Assembly (NCBI GenBank): GCA_903872565.1
Contig: CAIQLG010000551.1
Coordinates: forward strand, 1 to 33,026
Direction: 5' to 3'
Origin: an uncultured Lentisphaerota bacterium
GTDB lineage: Bacteria > Verrucomicrobiota > Lentisphaeria > Victivallales > GWF2-50-93
DNA length: 33,026 bases
Positions 8,379-17,493 of this stretch are shown here, piece after piece. Under the pieces are notes generated by a model, which did not search any database, was not told the DNA's origin, and saw nothing but the letters and a program-made list of their open reading frames with translations. Made by a program: the position numbers and the translations under genes. How positions within the stretch are numbered: position 1 is the first letter of the stretch; each line of letters opens with the position of its first letter.

Positions 8379-9407
8379 TTAAAGCGACGTGTGGTCTTCT
8401 GAATTCTTGTTGGCTGCGGTTTTCCCAAGCTTCACTGTGACGGGCATTCCCTGGAGAAGGCTCCTGTCGGGATTGTCGGCTATGATGCGCAGCCGATATA
8501 CGAGTGACGCCCTTAGTTCCGGAGTTTCAACCGACTTCGGAGTGAATTCCGCTTCCGGCGAGATAAATCCGATATGCCCGGCATATGGCTTGTCCGGAGC
8601 CGAATCAGTGTATATTTTAACAGGCATCCCGTAATAGATCCTTCCCAGATCGGGTTCGTTCACATATGCACGCACCCATACGGGGGAGGTGAGCGAAATA
8701 GTATATGCCGTCTGTCCTGCGGCTACAATTGCACCCGGCTCCATGATCCGGGTAAGAACTATTCCGTCGGAAGGCGACCGTATCTCCGTGTCAGCAAGGC
8801 TTGTCCTCGCCTGTTCAAGGCGGGCTTCCGCAGCTCTCTGGAACGCTTTTGCCGCCGTTATCTCCTCTACCCGGTAGCCTTTCGATACAAGGTTCAGATA
8901 TTCCTTTGAGGATTCAAGCGCGGCCTTCGTCTCGTTCCAGTGCGACCAGGTTTCATCATAGGACTGCTTTGAAATCACATTCTTCTCAAGCAGCGTCTTC
9001 GCCCGTTCCAGATTTTTCTCCTGCAGTTCATGCGACGCCTTGCGCTCCGCCACGTTCGCCTTCTCCTTCGCTATCTCCTCGTCCCGGTATCCTGTCTTCA
9101 TCTTGGCAAGCAGGGCAGTCGATTCCTCGACCTGTGCCTGGTAAAGATTGAATGTGTCCTCGTATGGCTTCCTGTCGAGGATAGCGATCACATCGCCCTT
9201 CTTGACATTGTCGCCTTCCTCGAAAAGCATTTTCTCTATCCTGCCGCCTACACGGAATCCGAGGTTAACCTGGCGGATGTCAACATTCCCATATAGGATC
9301 ATCCCAGTATCTTTCGTTTCATCGTATTTCATCCAGAGATGTAATGACATCCATGCTGCGAACACGACGATAAGCGTGAGAAGTACAGATTTGAGTATTT
9401 TTTTCAT
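8379..9407 (-). CDS. ybhG: HlyD-family periplasmic adaptor, YbhG-like
   Basis: The 342-residue membrane-fusion protein has an N-terminal anchor (about 5-25) and a biotinyl-lipoyl half (NLGFRVGGRIEKMLFEEGD). A long alpha-helical hairpin (about 85-190) carries the repeated GYRDEEI and GYRVEEI segments typical of YbhG. The second lipoyl half (SPSDGIVLTRIMEPG) and a beta-barrel region follow. It bridges the inner-membrane permeases to an outer-membrane channel; no TolC-like gene is in the window. The ATG at 9407 has only a weak ribosome site. It sits 41 bp after the MFS gene and directly ahead of the ATPase, as in other ybhGFSR-type loci. Confidence 0.88.
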   Translation of the reverse strand: MKKILKSVLLTLIVVFAAWMSLHLWMKYDETKDTGMILYGNVDIRQVNLGFRVGGRIEKMLFEEGDNVKKGDVIAILDRKPYEDTFNLYQAQVEESTALLAKMKTGYRDEEIAKEKANVAERKASHELQEKNLERAKTLLEKNVISKQSYDETWSHWNETKAALESSKEYLNLVSKGYRVEEITAAKAFQRAAEARLEQARTSLADTEIRSPSDGIVLTRIMEPGAIVAAGQTAYTISLTSPVWVRAYVNEPDLGRIYYGMPVKIYTDSAPDKPYAGHIGFISPEAEFTPKSVETPELRASLVYRLRIIADNPDRSLLQGMPVTVKLGKTAANKNSEDHTSL

Positions 9408-9448
9408 GTCATTCCGATTAAAGGAAAATTTGGGCTTGTCTTTTGGAT

Positions 9449-10981
9449 TTAAGGTTTTCCGATGTCCTTATTTGTCTTTTTTGTCTTTGTCGGCTTTTCG
9501 AGATCGAATGCCTCCAAGTAAATGTTGAAGAGTGAACTTGCGGCGCGCAGCGGGTTTCCAAGTTTGATCCCCTTGAACACGTCGGCCATCTCCATCTCTC
9601 CCGCCCCGGCTTTTATCCTCAGTATGAGAGGCAAGCATATCAATAAATGTATGCAGATTGAAATGACTATGAGGATATGAATATAGGCAAATGGCACGCC
9701 TGTCACAAGCTTATACGGGAGAGGGTTCTGCGAAAAATAATCCATTATTATTCCGCCGGTCAGCGGTCCGGCCGCCGACAAGAGACCGACCAGCGACCAG
9801 TGCGTGGCGATCGCCATTCCCCTGCCTTCCCTCGGCGACATGACATTCACCATGTGGAACTGCGCCAGCCCCAGCCAGCCGTTTATTATGCCGCCGATGA
9901 AGTTCACAATGAAAATTATGAATACCGGCTGGGGAATTTTCAGTATCACATGCAGTGGAAGTTTAAGTGTGATGAAACTGTCGTCTATAAAAAACCATAC
10001 GCTGAAGGTGACTGCGCCTGCCGCGAAAAGAATTGCGGATAAAATCCTGGCACCCATCTTGTCGATCAGAAAGCCGCCAAGTATACCGAACAGGACGGGG
10101 CCTATCGAGGAACTCACGACCAGCATCGCAAGATGTGTGTAGTTGACCATGAACACACGTTTGAGATAGACTATCGCGAATGATCCGATTAGACCTATTG
10201 CGAAATACCATATGGCAAATGTGAGTGTCATATTGCGGTAGTCGGCATTTTTCAGCGGCTCAATTATTTTCTCGATCAGGTTCACGCTTTTCACCTTGAT
10301 TGTGTGGGCTGGTTCCGGGACAAACATGTGGATAAGGATGTCGCCTACGCCAGCCACTGTCGCCAGTATGAAGACAATCGCGAACCCATTGTAGTTTCCC
10401 CCCGCCGTCTTGGGATCGGGAAAATGATCGAGAATAAGCCCCATGGCCACAGTCGAGGCAAGAAATGACATCATGACGATGCTCTGCCTGAAACCCCAGA
10501 ATTTTCCGCTCAGGGAGGCTGGAATAAGATCGGCCATCCAGCTCTGCCATATGGGACTGCAGAAATGCGCGATCATGAAGCTGATGCAGACGGCACCAAG
10601 CACGAATGTGACGGCCACGGACGGGGTATTATGGAAAATCAACGGTGCGACAGCGGGGACAAGCCATAGCAAACGCATGCATATTGCGAGGATTGCCCAA
10701 AGTTTCTTTCTTCTGGGCATTTTCTCGAAGACCAGGGCGGAAGGTATTTGGACAAGCATTGCAATCTGCTGCAAGGTAACTATGAGCCCTATGACTACCC
10801 CGCTTCCGCTGAGACATTCGACCAGCATAGTCGTGGGCACACCGGCGGCCACCGCCCACCACCATAGGCCAAGAAACCCCGCCATGATGTTTATCTTCAG
10901 GGCTTTTGCAATATCTTTCCTCGACAGAGGATTGCCATTCACATCGTATTTTTCAAAACTTCCGATATCTGGAGATTTCAT
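9449..10981 (-). CDS. Major facilitator superfamily transporter
   Basis: The 510-residue integral membrane protein has about 12 helices. After a cytoplasmic N-terminus (DVNGNPLSRKDIAKAL) come helices beginning near LGLWWWAVAAGVPTTMLVE. The MFS loop 2-3 motif appears as FEKMPRRKKLW, and a second-half counterpart as FGILGGFLIDKMGAR. The C-terminal cytoplasmic tail is about 60 residues and lysine-rich at its end. Substrate is unknown. It is the first gene of the exporter cluster, so it may be co-expressed with the YbhGFSR-like pump. An in-frame TTG at 10993 is also possible; neither start has a good ribosome site, and I prefer the ATG. Confidence 0.82.
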   Translation of the reverse strand: MKSPDIGSFEKYDVNGNPLSRKDIAKALKINIMAGFLGLWWWAVAAGVPTTMLVECLSGSGVVIGLIVTLQQIAMLVQIPSALVFEKMPRRKKLWAILAICMRLLWLVPAVAPLIFHNTPSVAVTFVLGAVCISFMIAHFCSPIWQSWMADLIPASLSGKFWGFRQSIVMMSFLASTVAMGLILDHFPDPKTAGGNYNGFAIVFILATVAGVGDILIHMFVPEPAHTIKVKSVNLIEKIIEPLKNADYRNMTLTFAIWYFAIGLIGSFAIVYLKRVFMVNYTHLAMLVVSSSIGPVLFGILGGFLIDKMGARILSAILFAAGAVTFSVWFFIDDSFITLKLPLHVILKIPQPVFIIFIVNFIGGIINGWLGLAQFHMVNVMSPREGRGMAIATHWSLVGLLSAAGPLTGGIIMDYFSQNPLPYKLVTGVPFAYIHILIVISICIHLLICLPLILRIKAGAGEMEMADVFKGIKLGNPLRAASSLFNIYLEAFDLEKPTKTKKTNKDIGKP

Positions 10982-11062
10982 TTTATTGTTCAAGTCGTCA
11001 TGTGTTGTTTAAAGAATAAAAAATATCTGAGCTTATCTGTGGGGATGATCTTTTGCTTTGAA

Positions 11063-11545
11063 TCAACAAGGCGTGTTTGAAAGGAGTACAATTGCGCTGG
11101 CGGCGATTCCTTCTCCGCGGCCACAGAAGCCGAGCTTTTCAGTGGTTGTGGCTTTCACCGAAATGGAATCCACCCCAGTGCCGATGGCTTTTGCAATGTT
11201 CTGTCGCATCCCGGGAATGAACGGCATCAGCTTGGGGCTTTCCGTGATTATGACCGAATCGAGATTCTCTACTTTCCATCCTGCAAATCTCTTGTCAGTC
11301 ATAATTTTCAAGAGGAGCTGAAGACTGTCGGCGTTTTTGTAGTTTTTGTCGTTGTCGGGAAACCAGATGCCGATGTCGCCGAGCGCAAGCGCCCCAAGAA
11401 TGGCGTCCATGATTGCGTGGACGAGGACATCTGCGTCGCTATGACCGAGAAGACCAAGCTTGAAGGGAATTTTGACTCCTCCGAGCATTAGCGGTCTACC
11501 TTCTGCGAAGGCGTGTACATCAAAACCTTGTCCTATGCGAAACAT
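11063..11545 (-). CDS. ispF: 2-C-methyl-D-erythritol 2,4-cyclodiphosphate synthase
   Basis: IspF forms 2-C-methyl-D-erythritol 2,4-cyclodiphosphate, releasing CMP, in the MEP isoprenoid pathway. The 160-residue length is normal. The metal ligands Asp9 and His11 are in GQGFDVHAF and His43 is in DADVLVHAI. The FPDNDKNYKNADS and GLLGHSDAD blocks are present. The C-terminal CDP-binding segment ATTTEKLGFCGRGEGI is complete. The ATG at 11545 follows an AGGGG ribosome site. It acts as a soluble homotrimer in the cytoplasm. No ispD or other MEP gene is adjacent, so it is not part of an ispDF pair here. Confidence 0.97.
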   Translation of the reverse strand: MFRIGQGFDVHAFAEGRPLMLGGVKIPFKLGLLGHSDADVLVHAIMDAILGALALGDIGIWFPDNDKNYKNADSLQLLLKIMTDKRFAGWKVENLDSVIITESPKLMPFIPGMRQNIAKAIGTGVDSISVKATTTEKLGFCGRGEGIAASAIVLLSNTPC

Positions 11546-11633
11546 TGGAATAACCCCTGTTTAAATTTTATGGATACTATGAATCTATGATGAATTTCAC
11601 AAGAATCAAATTTAATTTCATCGAATGCGTTTT

Positions 11634-13763
11634 TCACGGTCTTCTGCCAGCTGCACGCAGTATCCGTTTTGAGACGTCCGACTCTCCCTGGATCACATGA
11701 TTGCGCCTATATGTGAGATTTGTTGGATAGGAAACGCCATTGTCATCCATGTATGGACAAATGTCATAAAATTCCGAGGTCAGCCAGTAATTGCCCACAT
11801 ATTGAATGTCTCCATACGTTCTACAACCGCCGCTATCACTGCCGTACGGTGTATTATTTAGCAGAGAAGGGATGGATGAATAGGGGAGGGGGTCAAAAAT
11901 GCTGGGAGCAGGGCCGAAGTCCATAAAACCCTGCGGATTGTCGAAGGAAACATTATTTTTCAGTGTGATGTAGCGGCTCCCGCCATCGGTGTAGAAGATG
12001 TTGCCGCCGGCCGCCGGCCGTTTTCCGGACGCTACATTTCCGGCAATCACCATGCCCCTCGATGCCTTTATTCCCTGCTGGCTGAGCGTGTAGATTGCGC
12101 CTCCATCCCAGAGCACGTTGAGGAAGTTTTCCATGCGATTGCAAAGTATCTTGTTCTCGCGGCTGGTTGTTGGAGTATCATAGAGTCCCCACTGCCCGAT
12201 TATAGCACCTGGCGCACCGGGAAAGCTCCCCGGATCGAGCAGGCCCCAGCCCCAGCCAATTGCAATTCCCGCCCAGGGAACATCAATGATCGTATTGTGG
12301 CTTATGCATGTGCGTGTGGTGAAACCGACGAATATTCCCGCAGCGTCAACATATTCCCTGCCGGTACGCAAAACCAGATTGTTTGAAATCAAGTTGTCGC
12401 TCGTAATCTGCTCCGGGATGTCGGGATGATGGTCAATCCTGGAAACGCCGCCAATCTGGATTCCCGCCGACGAAATATCTTTGAACTGGTTGTTTACTAT
12501 GGAGTTGTGATGGCTCCCGGTATCGAAGTCAAGACCAACGGCGCCGAGGTGTTCGAAGAGGCAGTCGCGGAACTTGATCTTGTGCGCGAAAATAAACTGC
12601 ACATTGCCGGGTGTGCGCTCGTCGTTCTCGTCGTGCCCGATGACATTGGGCTCGTGGCCGTAGCCGACAAGATGGAAACCGCTCTGATCCGAGATATAGC
12701 CGTTGCTGTTGCCCGGGGCGAGCCAGGTGGCGTAGGAGAATGTCAAACCCTCGAATCGAATATTGGATATGGGTTGTCCAAGTTCCCCCTCTCCGTCCAC
12801 GAGAACCTCAAGCACCGGAAGTTCGACATCGGCTGTTGCGAGGTCTTCTCCCCAGCGGGGGATGTAGTATAACGTGCTTTTGGATTCATCCAGATACCAT
12901 TCTCCGGGCTTGTTTAGGAACTCATAGGCGTTTTCGAAACGTGTCACCTGCCAGAAGCTCCATAGCCCGGGCTGGTATTTATTTGCGAATTCGTCATAGT
13001 CGTAGAATACATTGGAATTCGTCCAGCCGGGCTCCTGAAGAGTGATCAGGCCTACATCGGTAAGAACATCAGGCTTGAAATCTGGATAGGCGATGATGGA
13101 GTCCAGGGGAACGCTCATCATCTTCCACTGGGTAATGATGACAGCCTCGATCTTTTGAAAGTTTTTCCACTGGGTCGGATCGCGCAATTCAACCGGATTC
13201 AGATCGGTGGGGATATACTCAATGCCGCCATTGGAAGGGTAGCTGGCATTGTAGGCTGGCTTGAATGCGGCAGGATAAGGATCAGTTTGAGCCCTGGTCG
13301 CACGCTGGCCGTTGACATACAACTGGCGTGACTTGTGGCTGCCAACATCGGCCTGGTAGATATTCAAGGCCTGATCGTGCAACGTCCAGTTTTCCACTTT
13401 GACTGCTCCTGAGATTACTGGGGTTTCGCCTGGCTCGTTATGGTATACCACATAATGGTTGTTCTTGCCGGAGTCGCGCGAGTCTAGCATCAGCGTCTGT
13501 TCGAGCCTGTATTCTCCGCCGCGAAGATATATGGAAATGTCCCGTTTTTGATTGGCATTGATGAGTCGCACCGCATCCCGCGCCCGTTCCAGGGTGCGGA
13601 AAGGATTCGCTTTGTCGCCAACGGCTTCGTCGTTACCATCCGTTGCGACCCAGAATGAAGTGGGTGAAGCCAGACCCGACACGGAATCGGCATGTGCCAC
13701 TAGGCAGATGAAAAAAATCAGAAAGACAAAAGGATAAAGATTGATAGAAATTTTATTTTTCAT
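11634..13763 (-). CDS. Secreted right-handed beta-helix protein, GH141-like
   Basis: The 709-residue protein has a signal peptide (MKNKISINLYPFVFLIFFICLVAHADS). It then shows the hallmarks of GH141-type beta-helix glycosidases: FWVATDGNDEAVGDKANPFRTL, ARDAVRL, YLRGGEYRLEQTL, ETPVISGAVKVENW and RQLYVNGQRATRAQ. From about residue 370 onward, parallel beta-helix coils repeat (NIRFEGLTF, IKFRDCLFEHLGAVGLDF, HNSIVNNQFKDISSAGIQI, LISNNLVLRTG, CISHNTIIDVPWAGIAIG). GH141 members characterised so far act on plant polysaccharides (fucosidase or xylanase), so it probably trims glycans outside the cytoplasm; the exact substrate is open. The start is taken at 13763 because the signal peptide begins there; the frame runs open to 13865 without support. 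It stands alone, without other carbohydrate genes nearby. Confidence 0.78.
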   Translation of the reverse strand: MKNKISINLYPFVFLIFFICLVAHADSVSGLASPTSFWVATDGNDEAVGDKANPFRTLERARDAVRLINANQKRDISIYLRGGEYRLEQTLMLDSRDSGKNNHYVVYHNEPGETPVISGAVKVENWTLHDQALNIYQADVGSHKSRQLYVNGQRATRAQTDPYPAAFKPAYNASYPSNGGIEYIPTDLNPVELRDPTQWKNFQKIEAVIITQWKMMSVPLDSIIAYPDFKPDVLTDVGLITLQEPGWTNSNVFYDYDEFANKYQPGLWSFWQVTRFENAYEFLNKPGEWYLDESKSTLYYIPRWGEDLATADVELPVLEVLVDGEGELGQPISNIRFEGLTFSYATWLAPGNSNGYISDQSGFHLVGYGHEPNVIGHDENDERTPGNVQFIFAHKIKFRDCLFEHLGAVGLDFDTGSHHNSIVNNQFKDISSAGIQIGGVSRIDHHPDIPEQITSDNLISNNLVLRTGREYVDAAGIFVGFTTRTCISHNTIIDVPWAGIAIGWGWGLLDPGSFPGAPGAIIGQWGLYDTPTTSRENKILCNRMENFLNVLWDGGAIYTLSQQGIKASRGMVIAGNVASGKRPAAGGNIFYTDGGSRYITLKNNVSFDNPQGFMDFGPAPSIFDPLPYSSIPSLLNNTPYGSDSGGCRTYGDIQYVGNYWLTSEFYDICPYMDDNGVSYPTNLTYRRNHVIQGESDVSKRILRAAGRRP

Positions 13764-13928
13764 AATCGCTAAATATAAATTGGCAGAGTGAAAAATCAAC
13801 ACGGTAATTTGCACTGCAACCAATTTATTGGACACTAATTCAGATTTCCTGACTCGTAGCTTCAATAGTGCTGAAGATGTGGGAAAAGGGGTTGTGGCTA
13901 AAAAGGGCTGTAGCCGGGAAATCTGAGA

Positions 13929-14453
13929 TTATGGTTCTCTTCCCGTTTTCGGTTCCGTCATTTCACCGGAGCAGACCTTCCATTCGATGATGAAATAGTG
14001 CTTTGTGCCGGTTCGGTGTGGGAACCAAAATTCTCCACCATACCCAAGAAGGGCTTCCCCCGATGCCATGGCCCTTGACTCCGAGGATGAATTGTCCCAT
14101 TTTTCATAATCCAAGGGTTCACCCGAATCCCAGGCGAACGTATGCCGTGCCTGGTCAAGATGGAGCCCGAAGTAGAAATCGACTCCGTCAGACATACTTC
14201 GCACGTACTCCATCAGGTCTTCCGCCTTGGCCTTGGTTGATGGCGAGGCGAGCCAGCCGCCCTGGGCACGGGCGAATGCGACTGCCTTCTGGCGTTCCAC
14301 AATCAGAGGAACAGACAGGTAGATGAACGAGCCTTTCCTTGTGCCGTACTTCCGCAGATCCACAGATTTTTCCTGCTGCAAGGCCAGAAGGTCGTCCAGC
14401 ATGGCATCTACATAAACACGTTTGTGTCCATTGATCTTTTCAAGAGTTGGCAT
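13929..14453 (-). pseudogene. C-type-lectin-like domain, probable frameshifted tail of the LRR kinase
   Basis: The 174-residue frame resembles C-type lectin folds: AVAFARAQGGWLASPSTKAK, DFYFGLHLDQARHTFAWDSG, EPLDYEKWD and GEFWFPHRTGTKHYFIIEWK. The ATG at 14453 has no ribosome site. The same frame stays open upstream into the end of the kinase gene and reads LTSAAGIKFVRTMPTLEKING, a segment that looks like the normal continuation of these LRR kinases. A -1 shift near 14488 would join it directly to the kinase end (LKYLEMD). I therefore read it as the C-terminal domain of the kinase separated by a single-base loss, either a real mutation or a sequence error. Independent translation cannot be excluded. 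Such domains bind ligands, often sugars or proteins. Confidence 0.6.
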
Positions 14454-14485
14454 GGTTCGTACAAACTTGATGCCGGCGGCAGATG

Positions 14486-17302
14486 TCAGTCCATTTCCAG
14501 ATACTTCAGTTTTAAAGAGCGCACAACATCGAGGTTCTTCTCATTCAAAGGCACTCCACGTATGTCGAGCTTGACAAGCGGTATTCCCTGAAGCGGAGAG
14601 AGATCGGAGATCGGGTTGCCTGTGAAGTTCAACATCGTGAGCGGCATCCCTTCAAGCGGCGTGAGATCTACGATCTGATTGTTACTGCAATTAAGCACTG
14701 TAAGCGGCATTCCCATGAGCGGAGCGAGATTGACAATCTGGTTGTCACTGCAATTAAGCACTGCAAGCGGCATTCCCATGAGCGGGGTGAGATCGGCGAT
14801 CTGATTGCTCCAGCAATCCAGTTTTGCCAAAGGCATTCCATGCAGGGGCGAGAGATCGGATACCTGGTTGCCCCAGAAATCAAGCTGCACCAGTGGCATC
14901 CCGCGCAGAGGCGAGAGATCGGAGATCTGGTTGCCCCAGCAGTCCAACTGTAGCAACTGCATTCCGCACAGGGGCGAGAGGTCAGATATCTGGTTGTCAG
15001 AGCAGTTCAGCTGCAGCAACGGCATCCCGCGCAGGGGCGAGAGATCGGAGATCTGGTTGCCCCCTAAATCAAGGAGTCTGGGTCTAATGGAGGATAAAGG
15101 CTCCAGACTCCTCATGCCGGAATGCGTTAATCGAACATTCTTCAGAGGTAGCTGGCAGATCCTTTGTAGCGTGGCTTGCTTGTTATCCGGGTTCATCTCT
15201 TTCAGCCATGGGCGGATTGTTTCCATGAACAGCATGGGTGCCTCGCTTTCCGGATCGATTTTGACTGCCTCCAACGCTACATCGCCAGCTCCGGTTCCAT
15301 CCCCGCGCTCCGCCAGCAGCCGGCACAAGATGTTCATGGCCCGTGAACGGAAGCGGCTTTTCACGTCTTTCCCTATCTGCTGGAACATCGATTTTTTCTT
15401 CTCGAACTCTTCCACCGGAACCGCAAGCGCCACGAGATAGGCGGCCTCCTGCCGGATGGATTCTTCCCTGGGTTGCCGGGCAATCTCCTCGAAATACTCG
15501 AGCGCGCTCTTATTGTATCCATCCCGCATAAGGATCCGGCCCGGCTCCAGGATGTCCACATAGCTCGCTTCCTGCCGATGGAATATGCGGAGCCTGCGAA
15601 CCAGCGTGGTGCCCTGTCCCGAGAAGCGGCTCACGGCCAGGCTGCGGTGGCGCTTACCGCGAGGTGCGAGAGGATCTTCATATTCCATGATCTTCTTTCC
15701 ATCGAGAGTCGCATTAAAGGTGTTGCCGGAGCGCCATAGGCAAAAGACATACTCTGGGGAGTCCGGGCTGAGAACGACATTGCACGTGTGCAGCAGTTCC
15801 CAGTATCCCCTGGACACAGTCTCAAACTCGACATGATTCAGGTTGCCGTCATCCGAGCGCATGATCCGCAGACGGTATCCGTCCATGGTGTCGCCCGAGA
15901 TGTCGATTCCCAAGTCGATTTTCTCCGTCCTCACCAGCGTCACCTCCACCTTCGCCTCCTCGGAGATATCCTCCTCCCATCGCACTATTGTCCGCCATTG
16001 GCAGGGGAGAAGTTTCAGCATGCCGTCAGCGACAGAGACCCTCTCCGGCTCGGGTACTTCCTCATAGGCTTTCAGATCAAAATCACGGCATCCTAATACT
16101 TTGAACCGGGGATCCAGCTTGTCGCCCCTGGCGAAATCAAGATCCACGACCGGCAACCATTCCTCGGCACGTTTTTTTTCCTCCTCGAAGAGCTTGAGCT
16201 TCGCGGCATCTTCCCTGTGTGTCGCCTCGGCCGCCTTCTGGGCGGATTCTGCGGATTCCGCACGTGCACGGAGTTCATTGAGCTGGGAATGCCTGATCCA
16301 CAGTCCTGAGACGATTGCAAACAATGCCATCACTGCGGCAATCACTGATACGGCCCTGTGCCTGCGGACCAGCAGCCACAACTGGCGGGCAAGTCCCGCA
16401 TGTTCGGCCATGGTCGCGAATCCGCCAAGGTATGAACTTATCTCCGAGGAAAGCTCGTCAACGCTCTGATATCTATCACCGGGATTAAGCGCCATCGCCT
16501 TCATGGCGACCGATTCCAGAGCCTTCGGGATTTCCAGTTCCGGCGATCTTTTCCGTGGCGGAATGAAATTTCCACTCACGGTGGCAATTAGAATTTGCCG
16601 GGAATTTTCGCCTTCGAACGGAAGATGCAGCGTCAATATCGAATAAAGCGTGGCGCCCAGTGAAAAAACATCGGTACTGGAATCCTTTTCGCTGTTCCTT
16701 CCAAGTGCCTGTTCCGGCGCCATGTAGCCGGGGGTGCCCTTTATGACTCCGTCCATCGTGAATTTCACTGATGAGTCGCCGATATTCTGCGACAAAGCTG
16801 ACGACTTTCCTTCAACTTCCTGTGGAGACTGCGATATGATGTTCCCGGTATCATCGCTCTTTGCACCGAGAATTTTCGCGAGCCCCCAGTCGACGACAAG
16901 GACTTCGCCATATTCCCCGACCTGTATGTTTTCAGGTTTGATGTCAAGATGGATTACACCTTTAGAATGCGCAAAGGCAATCGCATCGCAGACCTTCTGG
17001 AATATCTGCAGGAGATTGAAAAGATTGTATTTTTTCAGGTAATCCTTGCTGCCTCCTGCAAGTTTCCGGAGAATGGACGCAAGAGTTTCACCGGATATCA
17101 GCTTCATCGTGAAATAAGGCTTGCCTGACTCGTCAACTCCGATATCATGGACCGGAACGATGTTAGGGTGTTCGAGGTTGGCGGCTATCCTGGCCTCCTG
17201 GATGAAACGCGGAAAAGATGTAAGCTCGTCCTCCTTGAGCATGACAGCCATCGCGATGTCCCGTGAAGTATCCTTGTCCCATGTCCTGATTATCACCTTC
17301 AT
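14486..17302 (-). CDS. Hanks-type Ser/Thr kinase with transmembrane helix, LamG-like domain and LRRs
   Basis: The 938-residue frame starts inside the kinase glycine loop. Visible kinase elements are Lys2 (in GKGGMKVI, partly upstream of the ATG), Ala19 where the beta-3 Lys is expected (IAMAV), alpha-C Glu36, HLDIKPEN (118-125), DWG (138-140) and GTPGYMAPE (189-197). A membrane helix (about 316-336) is followed by a charged coiled coil (337-382). A region of about 385-570 looks concanavalin/LamG-like, then comes a helical stretch and eight 21-residue leucine-rich repeats (744-911). It is probably a membrane receptor kinase with an external sensing half. The start is not natural: the glycine loop (TVGKGG) is encoded just upstream in this frame without a start codon, so the N-terminus probably comes from 17493 by a frameshift. 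Confidence 0.85.
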   Translation of the reverse strand: MKVIIRTWDKDTSRDIAMAVMLKEDELTSFPRFIQEARIAANLEHPNIVPVHDIGVDESGKPYFTMKLISGETLASILRKLAGGSKDYLKKYNLFNLLQIFQKVCDAIAFAHSKGVIHLDIKPENIQVGEYGEVLVVDWGLAKILGAKSDDTGNIISQSPQEVEGKSSALSQNIGDSSVKFTMDGVIKGTPGYMAPEQALGRNSEKDSSTDVFSLGATLYSILTLHLPFEGENSRQILIATVSGNFIPPRKRSPELEIPKALESVAMKAMALNPGDRYQSVDELSSEISSYLGGFATMAEHAGLARQLWLLVRRHRAVSVIAAVMALFAIVSGLWIRHSQLNELRARAESAESAQKAAEATHREDAAKLKLFEEEKKRAEEWLPVVDLDFARGDKLDPRFKVLGCRDFDLKAYEEVPEPERVSVADGMLKLLPCQWRTIVRWEEDISEEAKVEVTLVRTEKIDLGIDISGDTMDGYRLRIMRSDDGNLNHVEFETVSRGYWELLHTCNVVLSPDSPEYVFCLWRSGNTFNATLDGKKIMEYEDPLAPRGKRHRSLAVSRFSGQGTTLVRRLRIFHRQEASYVDILEPGRILMRDGYNKSALEYFEEIARQPREESIRQEAAYLVALAVPVEEFEKKKSMFQQIGKDVKSRFRSRAMNILCRLLAERGDGTGAGDVALEAVKIDPESEAPMLFMETIRPWLKEMNPDNKQATLQRICQLPLKNVRLTHSGMRSLEPLSSIRPRLLDLGGNQISDLSPLRGMPLLQLNCSDNQISDLSPLCGMQLLQLDCWGNQISDLSPLRGMPLVQLDFWGNQVSDLSPLHGMPLAKLDCWSNQIADLTPLMGMPLAVLNCSDNQIVNLAPLMGMPLTVLNCSNNQIVDLTPLEGMPLTMLNFTGNPISDLSPLQGIPLVKLDIRGVPLNEKNLDVVRSLKLKYLEMD
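14570..15073 (-). repeat. Eight tandem 63-bp leucine-rich-repeat units
   Basis: Eight contiguous 21-codon units inside the kinase gene encode the pattern LxLxxNxIxDLxPLxGMPLxx (for example LDCWGNQISDLSPLRGMPL). Units differ mainly at the four positions after the second Leu (GG, CSD, CWG, FWG, CWS, CSN, FTG), the exposed concave face in LRR solenoids. High nucleotide identity between units suggests recent expansion by unequal exchange. The opposite strand carries an incidental long open frame through this block, which is a shadow. Confidence 0.85.
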
Positions 17303-17493
17303 GCCACCCTTGCCGACTGTCCGTTTGTTGCTGTATTGCCATCGGGCTTCCGGGTGAGGTGATGCTTTATCCTGTCGGCATCAATCTCTATGTCATTCAT
17401 CAGAACTGTCCGGGAGGAATCGGAAGCGGCATGTGTTGCTGATTTTTCTGTAGAGACATCGTCGATATTTACTGTCGTGCTTTTAGATTCCAT
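17299..17493 (-). pseudogene. Probable N-terminal piece of the LRR kinase, out of frame
   Basis: This 64-codon frame (begins MESKSTTVNIDDVSTEK) runs into the kinase start and ends at the TGA overlapping the kinase ATG. Its composition (polar, disordered, with a threonine/serine-rich start) fits the cytoplasmic leader that usually precedes the kinase domain in such proteins. The kinase frame is itself open upstream to 17380 and encodes RWQYSNKRTVGKGG, so the two can be joined by a -1 shift somewhere in about 17303-17380. The ribosome site before the ATG at 17493 is weak (TGGAAAAC). It is either a fragment of a broken gene or evidence of a base missing from the assembly. Confidence 0.5.

Noticed and set aside
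14568-15075. Evenly spaced repeats as a CRISPR array
   Set aside because: The 63-bp period is in frame and encodes leucine-rich repeats.
14805-15440. 211-codon plus-strand frame opposite the LRR region
   Set aside because: It is the antisense shadow of the 63-bp repeats; composition is repetitive Arg/Ser-rich nonsense.
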